A stretch of 64,000 nucleotides of DNA from Rhodothermales bacterium. Its GTDB lineage: Bacteria; Bacteroidota; Rhodothermia; Rhodothermales; JAHQVL01. Both the position numbers and the translations under genes were made by a program. Every line of letters begins with the position of its first letter. Position 1 is the stretch's first letter. Positions 43,901 to 51,583 of the stretch are shown here, one piece after another. The notes under the pieces are model-generated. The model was not told the DNA's origin and did not search any database. It saw only the letters and a program-made list of their open reading frames with translations. The stretch is from assembly GCA_041391505.1 (NCBI GenBank), contig JAWKNW010000008.1:152945-216944 (forward strand). The letters are read 5' to 3'.

Positions 43901-44187
43901 TGATCGACCTGGAAGACCCTGGGGATGTCGTCTCCGCCCTCGATGCCGACGTTGACGGGGATGGAGAGGGTGACGCAACCCGTCGCGTCGGTGGATCCGG
44001 TGACGGAGGCCAGATCGCCGGCGTGGGCCGTCACCTCGACGCCGCTGATCATCGCCGCATTGTCGGAACGCAGGGTACAGACCGTGGTCTGGATGGCCGT
44101 CGCGGGCTGGGCGGCGAGCGGTGCGTGCGCGAACAGGGCCATCGCGATGGCCAGAAACCAGTACGTGACGGGGACGGGTCGTTTCAT
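40966..44187 (-). CDS. Secreted modular protein: FlgD/T9SS-like domain, five cadherin-like repeats, SGNH-like C-terminus
   Basis: 1073 residues. A signal peptide (MKRPVPVTYWFLAIAMALFAHAPLAAQ) is followed by the VCTL-to-TGCVTLSIP domain and an N-proximal FlgD/T9SS-like module (QPYPNPTADAFTVPF, LFQVYDLQGRSVTPL, APGVYVYRFQTDGG). Five cadherin/Ig-like repeats of about 103 residues follow (about 241-752), each starting APPVV-like and containing DxDGD calcium-type motifs. The C-terminal 310 residues hold S825 (VGMSNTTQEF), VNGAKGGQAADDW, VFVSSRIYAGYA, WIGWGPYMWADG, and D1035/H1038 (SDGTHPSRFG), matching an SGNH hydrolase Ser-Asp-His set; GMSNT resembles the GQSNM of sialate O-acetylesterases. ATG 44187 begins the signal peptide. 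Confidence 0.82.
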   Translation of the reverse strand: MKRPVPVTYWFLAIAMALFAHAPLAAQPATAIQTTVCTLRSDNAAMISGVEVTAHAGDLASVTGSTDATGCVTLSIPVNVGIEGGDDIPRVFQVDQPYPNPTADAFTVPFTAGVRQQVLFQVYDLQGRSVTPLMIDEVGPGAHRIEAGLGEVAPGVYVYRFQTDGGSFAGTLVKIRGAVAGASFARLAAGDGLEMPVSASFAAARIVRFEATKSGFNTLVEDREVEDGATLQMMLQPIEIGVGNHAPVITPIDNVAMNEGTIRAISVLSSDADGDAVTLSVNIVDGAGGSPSAGDFYVFVDNGDGTGVLQLSPKAGDAGAYTVNVTATDGELTGSESFSVAVSAVGSNAPPVVEAIPNANVTEGETLQIDVAASDSDGDAITLTAAVTASGGDAATFAVFDDAGDGTGQLTLSPMSGDAGDYEAVITATDGMDSSTETFTISVKAVGVNTPPVIQSIASLTLFEGETQNVNVAASDADGDMLTLGATATAMGGGAAPAGLFTFTDNGNGSGVIALSPDAGHAGTYTFTATASDASTQVETSFTLTVEVNADNAPPSVTPISDQQVFEGENLQLEVSGSDPDGDALTISAVVLDDQGLAMGAAFYNFKDNNNGTGTIKFLPDPGDFGDYAVTITASDGQLSGSTTFGLTVIAPGGNSAPVVDDMADSAVIEGNTLTVNVSASDVNGDPLTLSAEILNGGGNPVGAGFFSFSDAGNGTGTLSITPGTGEAGSYTATITANDGIASGSKSFNLTVLAPGGEGGMIPLIDMGAQTYLGFSGGLYPNASNTMPAAHHTAGVNFANAIEPLDTNGNPSPNGKYVLLSVGMSNTTQEFCSQPSTLPCDEWTFMGQAAADPAVNTSNLVIVNGAKGGQAADDWELATNGNYNRILNDQLIPQGLSVQQVQVAWVKVANRMPTVALPSADADAYRLKGQIANIVRALKTNYPNLKMVFVSSRIYAGYAVTTLNPEPYAYESAFGAKWLIEAQIDQMAGGGVDPIAGDVDYNDYAWIGWGPYMWADGLNPRSDGLIWERQDLESDGTHPSRFGEEKVGTALLDFFKNSPQTTCWFLENGGTCQ

Positions 44188-44302
44188 ACAAGATGGGTAG
44201 TTTAGGGGAGAGGCGGGGGTGGGGAAATGGTATGAATGAGGATATAGCGCCATGGAAGCCATCCAATGCGTCCATGGGCCGGAACATCGTGACGTAGCGC
44301 CC

Positions 44303-45961
44303 TCAACAGTCGCTGCCGGCGAGCACCCAGCAGGACGTCAGGGGGGATGACTTGAAGAAGTCGAGGAGCATGTCGGCCACCTTCTCAATACCCGGCTTCG
44401 CGGGATGCACCCCATCGTCTTTAAAATCTTCTTTGGTCCACACGAGCCCGTCGGAGCGGGGGTTGGTGCCGTCGGCCCACATGTAGGGCCCCCAGCCGAT
44501 CCAGGGCGCCACGGTGTTGAGGTCGAGATCCCCCGAAACCGGGTCCATTTCGCCGGTCTCCATCTGGCGGATCTGGGCGTTGACGGTCCATTTGACCGCA
44601 AAGCCCTGCTCGTACGCATAGGGTTCCGGGTTGCGGTCGGTGGTGGCGTAGCCGGCGTAGATCCGGCTCGAAAAGAAGATCATCTTCAGGTTAGGATACC
44701 GCTCCTTCATCGCGCGCGCCACCTGCCCGAACTGTTCCTGGAGGCGGAACGCGTCGGCGCCGGCGTCGGGCAGGGTGCCGGAAGGTGGCGCGTTCGCGAG
44801 TTTGATCCAGGCGATCTGTACCTGCTTTTCGCTGTATCCGAACGGGTTCAGCTCCTCGTCGAGGATCCGGCGATAGTCGCTCAGGCCGGAATCGACCCAT
44901 TTCTCGGCGGTCTTTCCGGGGTCGGCGCCGTCGATGAGGACAAAGTTCGTGTGGTCGATTTCGGGATCGAGGCCGGCCCGGTTCATGAAGGTGCCGATCT
45001 TGCACGGATTGTTGGGATCGGCCACGCCGCAGAACTCGTCGGACGTGTTCGACATGCCGATCGAGGTAAGGATGTAGACGCCGTTCGGATCCGGTTTGCC
45101 GTTGATGTCGAGCGGCTCGATGCTGCGCGCCGCGGCCAGGCCGGCCAGGCGATGCGCCTCGGGCATCTCATTGGTGCCGTCGGCATACAGACCGCCCTGG
45201 AATCCACGATAGGCGAGCCCCTTCATGTCGATCATGGGCACCTTGTTCTCCGTGATCTTGAGCAACGCCCGGCGCACCGTTTCATTGTTCTTGACGACCC
45301 GCTCCTCGACCGCCGCGACAAACCCGTCCCGTTCGATCTCGATGCGGACGACGCCTTCGTCCATCAGCACGGCCGGCGATGCTGGAGCTGTCGCAAGCCG
45401 CCCCACCGGCCCGGCCGGCTGCCCCTCGCCCCCCACGACGATAGAGCGGACCGCCGTGCCGGCATCCGTCGACAGGCGGGCGAAATAGGTGCCACGACGC
45501 AGCGAGGCAACCGGCAATTCGATGTGCTGTTCGCCGATGGGGATGGAAACGGGAAGCGGGCTGATGACCTCGCGCCCGATCGCGTCGAAGATGTCGAGCG
45601 TGCCGTTCAGCGGCAGGCCGGCGACCACGGGCAGCCAGGCGCGAGAACCCGCGGGATTGGGGTAAGGCACACCGATGCGCAGGTCAACGACTCCGGGAAC
45701 CGGGTCTTCAATCGAGACAGGAAAGCTCCCCGTAATCCAGGCACACCCGTCGCTGCCTGTCGTTGCGGACAATGCGACGGCGTCGGCGCTGAGGCGCACG
45801 GTCGCGCCGGCGAGCGGTCCGTCATTCCGGGCGTCGAGCGCACAGACGCGTACCTGCGGGGTTTGCGCCCCGGCAGGGCCGGCTGCGATTCCCATGAACC
45901 AGCACACACCGAGCGCCGCGCCACACATAAAACGGGCAGCGTTCCTTCCACTACGTATCAT
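44303..45961 (-). CDS. Secreted protein: FlgD/T9SS-like domain fused directly to SGNH-like C-terminus
   Basis: 552 residues, the minimal member of the family shared with 33444-36827 and 40966-44187. A signal peptide (RFMCGAALGVCWFMGIAAGPAGAQ) is followed by VRVCALDARN to TGSDGCAWITG, then the FlgD/T9SS-like module (VPYPNPAGSRAWLPV, LDIFDAIGREVISPL, RRGTYFARLSTDAG), then the C-terminal domain with no repeat linker. Putative catalytic residues are S304 (IGMSNTSDEF), D516 and H519 (DDGVHPAKPG), with IDGADPGKTAEKW, FFSSRIYAGYA and PWIGWGPYMWADG. ATG 45961 begins the signal peptide. Likely a carbohydrate esterase, but no activity can be claimed. Confidence 0.82.
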   Translation of the reverse strand: MIRSGRNAARFMCGAALGVCWFMGIAAGPAGAQTPQVRVCALDARNDGPLAGATVRLSADAVALSATTGSDGCAWITGSFPVSIEDPVPGVVDLRIGVPYPNPAGSRAWLPVVAGLPLNGTLDIFDAIGREVISPLPVSIPIGEQHIELPVASLRRGTYFARLSTDAGTAVRSIVVGGEGQPAGPVGRLATAPASPAVLMDEGVVRIEIERDGFVAAVEERVVKNNETVRRALLKITENKVPMIDMKGLAYRGFQGGLYADGTNEMPEAHRLAGLAAARSIEPLDINGKPDPNGVYILTSIGMSNTSDEFCGVADPNNPCKIGTFMNRAGLDPEIDHTNFVLIDGADPGKTAEKWVDSGLSDYRRILDEELNPFGYSEKQVQIAWIKLANAPPSGTLPDAGADAFRLQEQFGQVARAMKERYPNLKMIFFSSRIYAGYATTDRNPEPYAYEQGFAVKWTVNAQIRQMETGEMDPVSGDLDLNTVAPWIGWGPYMWADGTNPRSDGLVWTKEDFKDDGVHPAKPGIEKVADMLLDFFKSSPLTSCWVLAGSDC

Positions 45962-46114
45962 TTTCGATATTGTCCAGACGTCATTGGGCCCGTGGCCCGA
46001 GCGATGCGGTGAGGTTTCGAAAAAACTGTGCCATGTGTCGGCTGCAGGGAGCACATTCAGGGATGCGGGTTTTCATTTTCTGTCATTCGTGCCAGGGGAC
46101 GATGGCCGCACAAA

Positions 46115-46157
46115 AGAAGAAGAGGCCTGGCGCGGTCATGTTACCGCACCAGGCCTC
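46115..46157 (-). terminator. Terminator downstream of the first giant FG-GAP gene
   Basis: GAGGCCTGGCGCGGT (46122-46136) pairs with ACCGCACCAGGCCTC (46143-46157). The single mismatch is G-U on the minus strand, and TTCTTCTTTTG follows on that strand. It lies about 95 nt after the stop at 46252. Between hairpin and stop (46180-46250) are imperfect 7-nt repeat units. Confidence 0.8.
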
Positions 46158-46251
46158 CTCACAAACGGGTGCGAGAGGTAAGGATTAAGGTGCAAAGCGA
46201 AAGGAGACGCGAGATCCTGCCCTTGGACCTTAAACCCAACACCTGGAACCC

Positions 46252-49200
46252 TTATTTCACCACCACCATCCGTTTCACGGCCGAGAACGAGCCGGCGGAC
46301 ATCCGCAGCAGGTACGCCCCGCTCGAAACCGTCGCGCCGGCGTCCGTGCGGCCGTTCCAGCTCGCCTCGTGGCGGCCGGCCGGCAGCTCCCCGTCGAACA
46401 CCCGGGCCACTTCGCGGCCCAGCATGTCGTACACCGTCAGGCGGACCTGCGCCGCCTCGGGCAGCGCGAAACGGATCGTCGTCGTCGGGTTGAACGGGTT
46501 CGGGTAGTTGCCTTCGAGCGCGAACTCGGTCGGTAGCGCCTCGGCCTGCAGCATCAGGCCCTCGGCCGCGACGCCCCGGAGCGCGCCGGCCACCGGCGCC
46601 GCGGAACCCTGCGGGCTCTCGGCCGGGCCTTCACCCGTCGGCGTGAAGCCGGCGTCGGTGGTGAGCAGCACCTTGTCGACGGCGAGGCCATCCTCGCGCA
46701 TCCACACATGGACCGTATGCGCACCGGCCGAGCCGATGTTGACGCTCACGGGCGTGCTGCCTTTCTGCACCGTCACCCAGGTCCACGCGCTGAACGTGGC
46801 GACCGTCAGGCCGTTGGCGTTGGGCACGACCGCTCCGTCGACGCCGGCATAACCGGAGTTCGCGCGGTTGTTGTCGGCCCAGACCCGCGCCCAGATGTAG
46901 TAGTCGCCCGTCGTCGTGAACTCGACGTCGAACGAAAACTCAGGGCTGGACGTCTCGACGCCCGAGTCGATCTGCGTGCCGTCATCCGGCGTCGAGACCA
47001 TATACGAGGCGCCGCTGGCGCCGGCGTTGGCCGAAGCTGCCGCCCAGCTGTCCGCCCCGCGCGCGATGTTGTCATGGAAGTGTTCGGCTTCCATAACCAC
47101 CATCCCGCCGGCTTCCAGGAATGCGCCCGAGCCGTTCGGATCGACGATCGTCACGGTCTGGCTCGTGCTGCCGGTGGCGCCGAGGTCGTCGGTGACCGTC
47201 AGCGTCACCGTGTAGGTGCCGTACGCGCCATAGGTGTGGCTCGCCGTAGCGCCCGTCGCGGTAGCGCCGTCGCCGAAGGTCCAGTCGTAGCTGACGATCG
47301 CCCCGTCGTCCGTCGAGGCCGAGCCGTCGACGTCGAAGTCGAATTCGCCCGCGCCCTGCGTCACGGTGAAGCTCGCGACCGGCGCGGGGTTGACGGGGTC
47401 GCCGCCGTCCTTCGGGCTCTCGGCCGGGCCGGTGCCTGTCGGGACGAAGCCGGCGTCGGTGGAGAGCACGACCTTGTCGACAAAGACGCCGTCGTCGCCC
47501 ATCCAGACATGGACGGTGTGCACGCCGGCCGACGTCACCTCGATGGTCGAGATCCCGCCGTCCTGCTTGCTGTTCGCCCAGAGCCACGACCCGAAGGTGT
47601 TGACCTTGAGCGGGCTGCTCTCCGCCGTGCCGTCGAGGCCGGCGAAGGCCTTGTTGCCGCGCGAGTCGACGCCCCAGATGCGCTGCCAGACGTAATACGT
47701 CCCCGTCGTCGCGAAATTGACCTCGAACACGAGTTCGGGACTCACGGCCTCCGGGCCGGTGCGGACGCGGGTGCCGTCGTCCGGCGTGGCCTGCATGGCG
47801 GCAGCGCCGCTGAAGCCGGCGGAAGCCGTCGTCGACGTCCACGTGTGGCCGTCGCGATCCACCTGGCTGTGGAAGTTTTCCGCCTCCATGGAGACGAGGC
47901 CGCCGGACTCGAGGAACGCCCCGGTGCCGGTGCCGTCGCTGACGGTCACGCTCTTGGACGTGCTGCCCGTCGCGCCTTCGTCGTCCGTCACCGTCAGCGC
48001 CACCGTGTAGGTGCCGGCGGCGGCGTAGGTGTGCGACGCCGTGACGCCGGTGCCCGTGGCGCCGTCGCCGAAGGTCCAGGCGTAGCTCACGATCGCGCTG
48101 TCGTCCGTCGAGGCCGAGGCATCGACATCGACCGCCAGGCCGTTCGTCGTCGCCGTGAAGCTGGCGACCGGCGGCTGGTTGCCGACGCCGCCTTCTTCGG
48201 TGATGGTCAGGCGCTGGTTGACGGCGATGCCGGTCAGCGTCTGGACCACGCCCGAAGGCCACGTGATCTGGATCGAAGAGATCGACAGGTTCGAGCCGAG
48301 GCCGAAGTAGGCGCCGATGTCGTCGCCGCCACTGAGGCTGGAGCCCGAGCGCGTTTCAACGGTCTGCGTGGCGCCGTCGGGCGTCGAGACCGCGATGCGC
48401 GCGCCGATGCCGTCGCGGTTGCTGGTCGTGCCGACGAGGTCGACGATCAGCCAGCGGTTGCCGTTGGCGTTGTCGTTCCGGAAGAGCTTCGTCGGCCCTC
48501 CATGGTTGACCAGGAAGAGGTCGGGGTCACCGTCGCCGTCGTAGTCGCCGTAAATCGGGGTGCGGCCGTGGTTGGCGTCGTTGACGCCGCTGCCGGCGGA
48601 GACGTTCGAGAACGTGCCGCCGTTGTTGTGCCAGAGGACGTTGGCGTCGGGCGTCTGCTCGATGAAGACGCGGCCGGCGGCCATGTAGAGGTCCTGCCAT
48701 CCGTCCAGGTCGTAATCGAAGAACCCGGCGCCCCACGAGAACGACGTGGAGCTGACGCCGGCGGCGGCGGTGCCGTCGGAGAACGTGCCGTCGCCGTCGT
48801 TCTTCAGCAGGAGCGTGCCGGCGCGGGTCGGCGAGGAGTCGCCGTTGTTGCCGTCGTCCGTATAGAAGAAGTCCTGGTCACCGTCACGGTCGTAGTCCCC
48901 CACGGCGATGCCCATGCCGTTCTGGCACCAGTTGGCGTTGGCGGCCGCGCTGGTTTCCGTGAACGTCCAGTCGCTCAGCCCGTTCGTGCCGCCGTCGTTC
49001 CGCCAGAGGCGCTGGGGCGCCGTGCTGGAGAAGGGGCAGTCGCTGATCAGGAAGATGTCCAGATCGCCGTCGCGGTCGTAGTCGGTCCACGAGCCGATGA
49101 AGCTCATGCCCTCGCGATCCACGCCGAGGAGCATGCTCGACACATCGGTAAACGTGTCGTCGCCGTTGTTGTGGAACAGGTAGTCCTGCGCCTGCTGGCG

Positions 49201-51360
49201 AGCCGTGCCGCCGGGCGCCACGTTGCCGTCGAGAACGGCGTGGTTGGCGACGTAGAGATCGACCAGACCGTCGTTGTCATAGTCGCCCCACGAGGCCGAC
49301 GTGCCGCGGGCCTGCATCATGTCGGAGAGATCCGAGCCGGGTGTGTTGGTCACGTCGGTGAAGGTGCCGTCGCAGTTGTTGCGGTAGAGCACGTCTTCGT
49401 CGTTGTTGGCGAGGTAGAGGTCCTTGCAGCCGTCGTTGTTGTAGTCGGCCACAGCGACACCCGAGCCGTCGTGCGAGGCGTCGGTCACGCCGGCGGACGC
49501 GGCGACGTCGGTGAACGAACCGCCGTTGTTTTTGAACAGCTTGTTCGCGCCGGCGCGCATCGTCATGTACAGGTCGAGATCGCCGTCGTTGTCATAATCG
49601 AACCAGGCCGCCCCGGTGCCGATGCCCATGCCGCCGACATCCCATCCGTCGTGGGTGACGTCGACGCCCATCGGCGCCGTCACATCGGTGAAGAGGTCGC
49701 CGGAAGGCGGCGTGGCTTCTTCGGTGATGCTGAGCATCTGGTTGGCCGGCACGTTGGTCAGGGTCTGCACGATGCCCGAGGGCCAGGAGATCTTGACTTC
49801 GCTCACGGTCGTGGCGCTGCCGAGGCCGAAGTGCACGAGCAGGTCGTCCTGCGAGTGCGCGCTGGAGCCGCCCTTGACCTGCCGCATGAGCTTGACGCCG
49901 TTGACGGTGGCTTCGACCAGCGCGCCGATGGCGGCGCGGTTGCTGACCGTCGCGTTCAGGTCGACCTGCAGCCAGTTGCCCAGGCCGGCGCTCACGTTTT
50001 TGTACAGCTGGATGTTCGGCTCGCCGACCGTGCCGCCGTCGTAGATGACGACAAAGTCGAGGTCGCCGTCCCGGTCGAAGTCGGCCACCGCCGATCCGCG
50101 GCCGGAGCCGCCGAGGTTGAGCATGCCGCTGCTGGCGGAGACGTCGGTGAAGGTGCCGTCCGTGTCGTTCTTGAAGAGCAGCGGGTCGCCGGCGGCGACC
50201 ATCATGTCCTCGAACGTATCGTTGTCGAAGTCGGCGAAGTTGATGCCCCACGAACCGCCGGCCTTGACGCCGGCCGGGATGGCCGAGTTGTCGTTCCAGG
50301 TGCCGTCGGGGTTGCCGAGGTAGAGCACGTTGCCTTCGGCAACCGGCTCGTTACCCGGATCGAGCAGGTCGGACATGTAGATGTCCCAGTCGCCGTCGTG
50401 GTCGATGTCCGCCACGTCGATCCCCATGCCGGCGCCGGAGTCGTCGCCGATGCCGGGCATCTGGCTCGTCCATTCGGTGAAGGTGCCGTCGCCGTTGTTG
50501 CGGTACTGGAGGTCGTGGTGGTAGGGCGAGAATTCCTGCACGTTCACGACGTAGAGGTCGGGCCAGAGATCGTTCGGATCCATGATGCCGCCGAAGAACG
50601 CGAGGGTCGGGCGGTACCAGAGGCTCTGGCCGGTCGGGTTCACCCCGCTGGAAGCGGTTACATTGGTGAAGGTACCGTCGCAGTTGTTCATGTACAGGGC
50701 GTTGAGGTTGGCCGGCTGGCCGCCCTGCGAGAACACCATGTTGCCCACGAAGAGGTCGATGCAGCTGTCCCGGTTGTAGTCTACCCAGCCCGTGGTGAGG
50801 CTGTTGTAGCCGGGCAGGTTACCCAGGGCGGGCGTCGCGCGGTTCTCGACGCCGGCGGCCGCGGCCACGTCCGTGAAGAGCGGCGTGCTGGCCTGATTGC
50901 CATTTTCCACCCAGAGGTTTTTGAGCAGTACGTTGACCGGGCCGTCGAGGCTGGTCAGGTTGTTGTTCGCCGTGATGTAGATGTCCATGTCGCCGTCGTT
51001 GTCGTAATCGGCAAACGCGGTGCTGGTCAATTCCACATTCGGGAGGGCGGGCAGCAGGGCATCCATGTTGGTGAACGTCCCGTCGCCATTGTTATTCCGG
51101 TAGAGATGGGCATCCAGGTCCTCGCCATTCGTCATGAACAGATCCGGAAATCCGTCCATGTCGTAGTCGATCCAGTTCACCCCGAGGCCGTGCGCGTGTC
51201 CGGTGTCGTACAGATCATTCCCGACGCCGGCGGCCACGCCGACCTCGGTGAACGCCAACTGCCCTACAGCCTGTTGCGTGCCTCCAATCCCCCAGAAGAC
51301 GACCCCCAAAAGGATCAGGCTCAATCGTAATCGTAATAAACTGTGCATAAATACGTCCAT
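46252..51360 (-). CDS. Giant secreted FG-GAP/ASPIC-UnbV protein with PKD, GH115_C-like and T9SS sorting domains
   Basis: 1702 residues. A signal peptide (LRLRLSLILLGVVFWGIGG) precedes two FG-GAP/VCBS propeller modules rich in calcium loops (DYDNDGDLDLY type), each closed by an ASPIC/UnbV domain (about 473-548 and 980-1055). Then come PKD, GH115_C-like carbohydrate-binding (EAENFHSQVDRDG to VDKVVLSTDAGF, GPAESP), a second PKD and a second GH115_C-like domain. The C-terminal sorting domain (1610-1702) starts GNYPNPFNPTTTIRFALPEA and ends AVKRMVVVK. It should be exported by type IX secretion to the surface, binding glycans. First propeller is the GLGVNWIDYDMDG type. Starts at 51360 or 51348 are both possible. 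Confidence 0.88.
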   Translation of the reverse strand: MDVFMHSLLRLRLSLILLGVVFWGIGGTQQAVGQLAFTEVGVAAGVGNDLYDTGHAHGLGVNWIDYDMDGFPDLFMTNGEDLDAHLYRNNNGDGTFTNMDALLPALPNVELTSTAFADYDNDGDMDIYITANNNLTSLDGPVNVLLKNLWVENGNQASTPLFTDVAAAAGVENRATPALGNLPGYNSLTTGWVDYNRDSCIDLFVGNMVFSQGGQPANLNALYMNNCDGTFTNVTASSGVNPTGQSLWYRPTLAFFGGIMDPNDLWPDLYVVNVQEFSPYHHDLQYRNNGDGTFTEWTSQMPGIGDDSGAGMGIDVADIDHDGDWDIYMSDLLDPGNEPVAEGNVLYLGNPDGTWNDNSAIPAGVKAGGSWGINFADFDNDTFEDMMVAAGDPLLFKNDTDGTFTDVSASSGMLNLGGSGRGSAVADFDRDGDLDFVVIYDGGTVGEPNIQLYKNVSAGLGNWLQVDLNATVSNRAAIGALVEATVNGVKLMRQVKGGSSAHSQDDLLVHFGLGSATTVSEVKISWPSGIVQTLTNVPANQMLSITEEATPPSGDLFTDVTAPMGVDVTHDGWDVGGMGIGTGAAWFDYDNDGDLDLYMTMRAGANKLFKNNGGSFTDVAASAGVTDASHDGSGVAVADYNNDGCKDLYLANNDEDVLYRNNCDGTFTDVTNTPGSDLSDMMQARGTSASWGDYDNDGLVDLYVANHAVLDGNVAPGGTARQQAQDYLFHNNGDDTFTDVSSMLLGVDREGMSFIGSWTDYDRDGDLDIFLISDCPFSSTAPQRLWRNDGGTNGLSDWTFTETSAAANANWCQNGMGIAVGDYDRDGDQDFFYTDDGNNGDSSPTRAGTLLLKNDGDGTFSDGTAAAGVSSTSFSWGAGFFDYDLDGWQDLYMAAGRVFIEQTPDANVLWHNNGGTFSNVSAGSGVNDANHGRTPIYGDYDGDGDPDLFLVNHGGPTKLFRNDNANGNRWLIVDLVGTTSNRDGIGARIAVSTPDGATQTVETRSGSSLSGGDDIGAYFGLGSNLSISSIQITWPSGVVQTLTGIAVNQRLTITEEGGVGNQPPVASFTATTNGLAVDVDASASTDDSAIVSYAWTFGDGATGTGVTASHTYAAAGTYTVALTVTDDEGATGSTSKSVTVSDGTGTGAFLESGGLVSMEAENFHSQVDRDGHTWTSTTASAGFSGAAAMQATPDDGTRVRTGPEAVSPELVFEVNFATTGTYYVWQRIWGVDSRGNKAFAGLDGTAESSPLKVNTFGSWLWANSKQDGGISTIEVTSAGVHTVHVWMGDDGVFVDKVVLSTDAGFVPTGTGPAESPKDGGDPVNPAPVASFTVTQGAGEFDFDVDGSASTDDGAIVSYDWTFGDGATATGATASHTYGAYGTYTVTLTVTDDLGATGSTSQTVTIVDPNGSGAFLEAGGMVVMEAEHFHDNIARGADSWAAASANAGASGASYMVSTPDDGTQIDSGVETSSPEFSFDVEFTTTGDYYIWARVWADNNRANSGYAGVDGAVVPNANGLTVATFSAWTWVTVQKGSTPVSVNIGSAGAHTVHVWMREDGLAVDKVLLTTDAGFTPTGEGPAESPQGSAAPVAGALRGVAAEGLMLQAEALPTEFALEGNYPNPFNPTTTIRFALPEAAQVRLTVYDMLGREVARVFDGELPAGRHEASWNGRTDAGATVSSGAYLLRMSAGSFSAVKRMVVVK

Positions 51361-51463
51361 GCATGTTAAGGTGGATCCTTAGAGCCGGCGCATCGAGGAG
51401 GAGGCGATGCCGGCGGTGGTGGGGGGAAAGGGGGAAAGTCATGACGTACTTCGCTAACGCCGT

Positions 51464-51532
51464 CATGAGCTCGCCTGCGGCTCGCGGTCATTGGCTTTTC
51501 CCACCAATGACCGCGAGCGAAGCGAGCTCATG
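51464..51532. repeat. Inverted pair of the CCAATGACCGC...CATG palindromic unit
   Basis: Two head-to-head copies (51464-51494 on the minus strand, 51504-51532 on the plus strand) share the framework found at 22450-22552 but have a GCGAGC core in place of GCGCCC. Together they form a hairpin of about 30 bp with a 9-nt loop, 50 nt after the stop of the gene at 51584. No U-tract follows. Confidence 0.75.
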
Positions 51533-51583
51533 TACCCGAATGCCGCGCGTTCAGGTCGGGCGGCGCCGGGACATCATGACCAT

